Shown here: positions 61,102 through 64,000 of the stretch, piece by piece
How the letters are laid out: every line of letters begins with the position of its first letter
Position numbering within the stretch: position 1 is the first letter of the stretch
NCBI RefSeq assembly: GCF_051401765.1
Contig: NW_027480423.1
Span: 6,448,001 to 6,512,000, forward strand
Direction of reading: 5' to 3'
Origin: Calliopsis andreniformis
Lineage: Eukaryota > Arthropoda > Insecta > Hymenoptera > Andrenidae
Length of the DNA: 64,000 nucleotides
Made by a program: the position numbers and the translations under genes
Notes under the pieces: model-generated
What the model was told of the DNA's origin: nothing
What the model saw: only the letters and a program-made list of their open reading frames with translations
Databases searched by the model: none

Positions 61102-64000
61102 ACAACGCACTAGGGTGAAGCCTAGGTTGCCCGGAACGTAGAAATGTCCTTAACTTTCACTCTGGTAGCAATTACTCGTTTTATACAATGGAAAAACTGT
61201 TCTATTTATTTTGCATTTTATGCTTCGGGCGTTGACTTCTAAGGCCCCAACTATTCGATCTGGTGGAGCAACGCCCTAGAGTGAAGCCTAGGTTGCCCGG
61301 AACGTAGAACATACGATTACCTTCACACTGGTTGCAATTATTCCTGTTATACGATGGAAAAACTGTTGCACCATTATTGTATTTTATGCTTCTGGCGTTG
61401 ACTTCATAGGCCCTATCTATTTGATCTGGTGGAGCAACGCCCTAGAGTGAAACCTAGGTTACCCGGAACGTAGAAATGACCAGTACTTTCACACTGGTTG
61501 CAGTTATTCGTTTTATACAATTGAAAAACTGTTCTATTTATTTTGCATTTTAAGCTTCGGGCGTTGACTTCTAACGCCCTACCTATTCGATCTGGCGGAG
61601 CAACACCCTACAGTGAAGCCTAGGTTGCAGGAACGTAGAAATGACCATAACTTCACACTGGTTGCTATTATTCGTTTTATACGATGAAAAAACTGTTATA
61701 TTTATATTGCATTTTATGCTTCTGGCGTTGACTTCTTACGCCCTAACTATTCGATCTGGTGGAACAACGCCCTAGAGTGAAGCCTGCGATGCCCGGAACG
61801 TAGAAATGATCATTACCTTCACGCTTGTTGCAATTATTGCTGTTATACGATGAAAAAACTGTTGTATTTTTATTGCATTTTTTCCTTCTGGCGTTGACTT
61901 CTAAGGCCGTAGCTATTCGATGTGGTGGAGCAACGCCCTAGAGTGACGTCTAGGTTGCCCGGAACGTAGAAATGACCATTACTTTCACAATGTTTGCAAT
62001 TATTCACTTTATACAATGGAAAAACTGTTGTACTTACATAGTATTTTATTCTTCTGCCGTTGACTTCTTATGCCCTGTCTGTTCTATCTGGTGGAACAAC
62101 GCCCTAGAATGAAGTCTAGGTTGCCCGGAACGTAGAAATGTCCATAACTTTCACTCTGGTAGCAATTATTCGTTTTATACAATGGAGAAACTGTTCTATT
62201 TATTTTGCATTTTATGCTTCGGGCGTTGACTTCTAAGGCCCCAACTATTCGATCTGGTGGAGCAACGCCCTAGAGTGAAGCCTAGGTTGCCCGGAACGTA
62301 GAACATACGATTACCTTCACACTGGTTGCAATTATTCCTGTTATACGATGGAAAAACTGTTGCACCATTATTCTATTTTATGCTTCTGGCGTTGACTTCA
62401 TAGGCCCTATCTATTTGATATGGTGGAGCAACGCCCTGGAGTGAAGCCTAGGTTGCCCCGAACGTAGAAATGACCATAACTTTCACACTGGTTACCATTA
62501 TTCGTTTTATACGATGGAAAAGCTGTTGTATTTATATCGTATTTTATGCTTCTGGCGTTGACTTCTAAGGCCCCAACTATTCGATCTGGTGGAGCTACGC
62601 CCTAGAGTGAAGCCTAGGTTGCCCGGAACGTAGAACATACGATTACCTTCACACTGGTTGCAATTATTCCTGTTATACGATGGAAAAACTGTTGCACCAT
62701 TATTGTATTTTATGCTTCTGCAGTTGACTTCATAGGCCCTATCTATTTGATCTGGTGGAGCAACGCCCTGGAGTGAAACCTAGGTTACCCGGAACGTAGA
62801 AATGACCAGTACTTTCACACTGGTTGCAGTTATTCGTTTTATACAATGGAAAAACTGTTCTATTTATTTTGCATTTTAAGCTTCGGGAGTTGACTTCTAA
62901 GGCTCTAACTATTCGATCTGGTAGAGCAACGCCCTAGAGTGAAGCCTAGGTTGCCCGGAACGTAGAAATGACCATAACTTTCACACTGCTTACCATTATT
63001 CGTTTTATACGATGGAAAAGCTGTTGTATTTATATCGTATTTTATGCTTCTGGCGTTGACTTCTAAGGCACTAACTATTCGATCTGGTGGAGCAACGCAC
63101 TAGGGTGAAGCCTAGGTTGCCCGGAACGTAGAAATGACCTTAACTTTCACACTGGTCCCAATTATTCGTTTTATACGATGGAAAAGCTGTTCTATTTATT
63201 TCGTATTTCATGCTTCGGGCGGTGACTTCTAAGGCCCTAACTATTCAATCTGTTGGAGCAACGCCCTAGGGTCAAGCCTAGGTTGCCCGGAAAGTAGAAA
63301 TGACGTTAACTTTCACACTGTTTGCAATGATTCGTTTTATACGATGGAAAAGCTGTTTTATTTTTATTGCATTTTATGCTTCGGGCATTGACTTCTAAGG
63401 CCCTAACTATTCAATCTGTTGGAACAACGCCCTAGGTTGAAACCTAGGTTGCTCGGAATGTAGAAATGACCATAACTTTCACACTGGTCCCAATTATTCG
63501 TTTTATACGATGGAAAAGCTGTTGTATTTATATCGTATTTTATGCTTCTGGCGTTGACTTCTAAGGACCTAACTATTCGATCTGGTGGAGCAACGCCCTA
63601 GAGTGAAACCTAGGTTGCCCGGAACGTAGAAATAACCACAACTTTCATCCTTGCTGCAATTATTCGTTTTATACGATGGAAAAACTGTTATATTTATATT
63701 GTATTTTATGCTTCTGGCGTTAACTTCTTAGGCCCTAACTATTCGATCTGGTGGCACAACGCCCTAGGGTGAAGCCTAGGTTGCCGGAACGTAGAAATGA
63801 CCATAACTTTCACACTGGTAGCAATTATTCGTTATATACAATGGAAAAACTGTTCTATTTATTTTGTATTTTATGCTTCGGGCGTTGACTTCTAAGGCCC
63901 TGACTATTCGATCTGGTGGAGCAACGCCCTAGAGTGAAGCCTAGGTTGCCCGGAACGTAGAAATGACCAGAACTTTCACACTGTTTGCTATTATTCGTTT
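61102..64000 (+). repeat. Array to the right of the super-block duplication
   Basis: After 61101 the sequence is no longer matched by the super-block junction sequence. It contains block C right copy (61245-62307), followed by two further reuses of the GAACATACGATTACC / TTGCACCATTATT pair of units near 62290-62400 and 62620-62760. From about 63050 to 64000 the units are closer to the overall consensus and carry GGTCCCAATTATTCG variants near 63153 and 63486. The array runs off the end of the window, so its right boundary is not seen. Confidence 0.8.

Larger units (their letters stand above)
1..64000 (+). repeat. Tandem satellite array, about 166-bp unit, roughly 385 units
   Basis: Every part of the window is a variant of one 166-bp unit, all in the same orientation. 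Taking GGAGCAACGC as unit start, full units run from 32 to 63917, which fits 385 units of mean length 165.94 bp. Conserved landmarks are GGAGCAACGC (unit positions 1-10), CCTAGG (23-28), CCGGAACGTAG (34-44), a TTCGTTTTATACGATGG tract (77-93), a T/A-rich stretch (100-121), GGCGTTGACTTCTAAGG (130-146) and ACTATTCGATCTGG (152-165). I saw no inverted unit and no non-satellite insertion. Length, head-to-tail order and block duplications are typical of eukaryotic centromeric or heterochromatic satellites. The family name and host are unknown to me. There is no gene in the array, so all gene-free stretches are this satellite. Confidence 0.97.

Noticed and set aside
1..64000. CRISPR array, because of the regular repeats
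   Set aside because: The repeated unit is 166 bp and contiguous, with no alternation of short identical repeats and unique spacers, and there are no cas genes.
1..64000. Telomere-like CCCTAA within AAGGCCCTAACTATTC
   Set aside because: It occurs once per 166-bp unit as part of the satellite consensus and never as a tandem CCCTAA run.
1..64000. tRNA or 5S rRNA-derived satellite
   Set aside because: I looked for A-box and B-box-like promoter motifs and a cloverleaf pattern in the unit and saw no convincing match.
1..64000. Naming the satellite (for example as a known 166-bp plant centromeric family)
   Set aside because: Several unrelated genomes have satellites of about this length, and I cannot match the sequence from memory. 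A database search would be needed.

Overview
The whole window is one uninterrupted tandem satellite DNA array. A repeat of about 166 bp runs head to tail on one strand from base 1 to base 64000. Using the start of the motif GGAGCAACGC as phase zero, the first full unit begins at 32 and the last begun unit at 63918. That interval fits 385 units with a mean length of 165.94 bp. I found no protein-coding gene, RNA gene, CRISPR array, transposon or unrelated insertion. The short open frames that exist on both strands are by-products of the repeat: 166 is not divisible by 3, and the same frames recur wherever the same unit variant recurs.

This pattern indicates a eukaryotic genome, most likely centromeric or pericentromeric heterochromatin of a plant or animal. 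I do not recognise the family well enough to name it or the species. A consensus that I tallied by hand is about 42% GC and shows no CpG depletion (8 CpG seen, about 7.4 expected).

Layout. (1) Positions 1-14.6 kb: closely related unit variants arranged as a mosaic of overlapping block duplications with offsets of 1826, 2655, 3319, 3484 and 6640 bp. (2) About 14.64-36.87 kb: first copy of a 22-24 kb super-block. (3) About 36.87-61.10 kb: second copy of the same super-block, with only scattered single-base differences seen and four length differences (two units lost, one base gained, one unit gained, thirteen units gained). (4) About 61.1-64.0 kb: array beyond the duplication, again partly duplicated from 58-59 kb. 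Within each super-block the left part (to about 23.2 kb and 45.3 kb) is built from a few similar unit variants. The right part (about 25-36.9 kb and 47-61 kb) has more varied units plus a 3.5 kb block repeated 6635 bp downstream.

There are no genes to act together. What the sequence records is array evolution by in-register unequal exchange at several scales. Possible functional signals inside the unit are a CENP-B-box-like element (unit positions 76-92), a dyad symmetry able to form a hairpin (unit positions 2-34) and a T-tract in one unit class. Their roles are inference.
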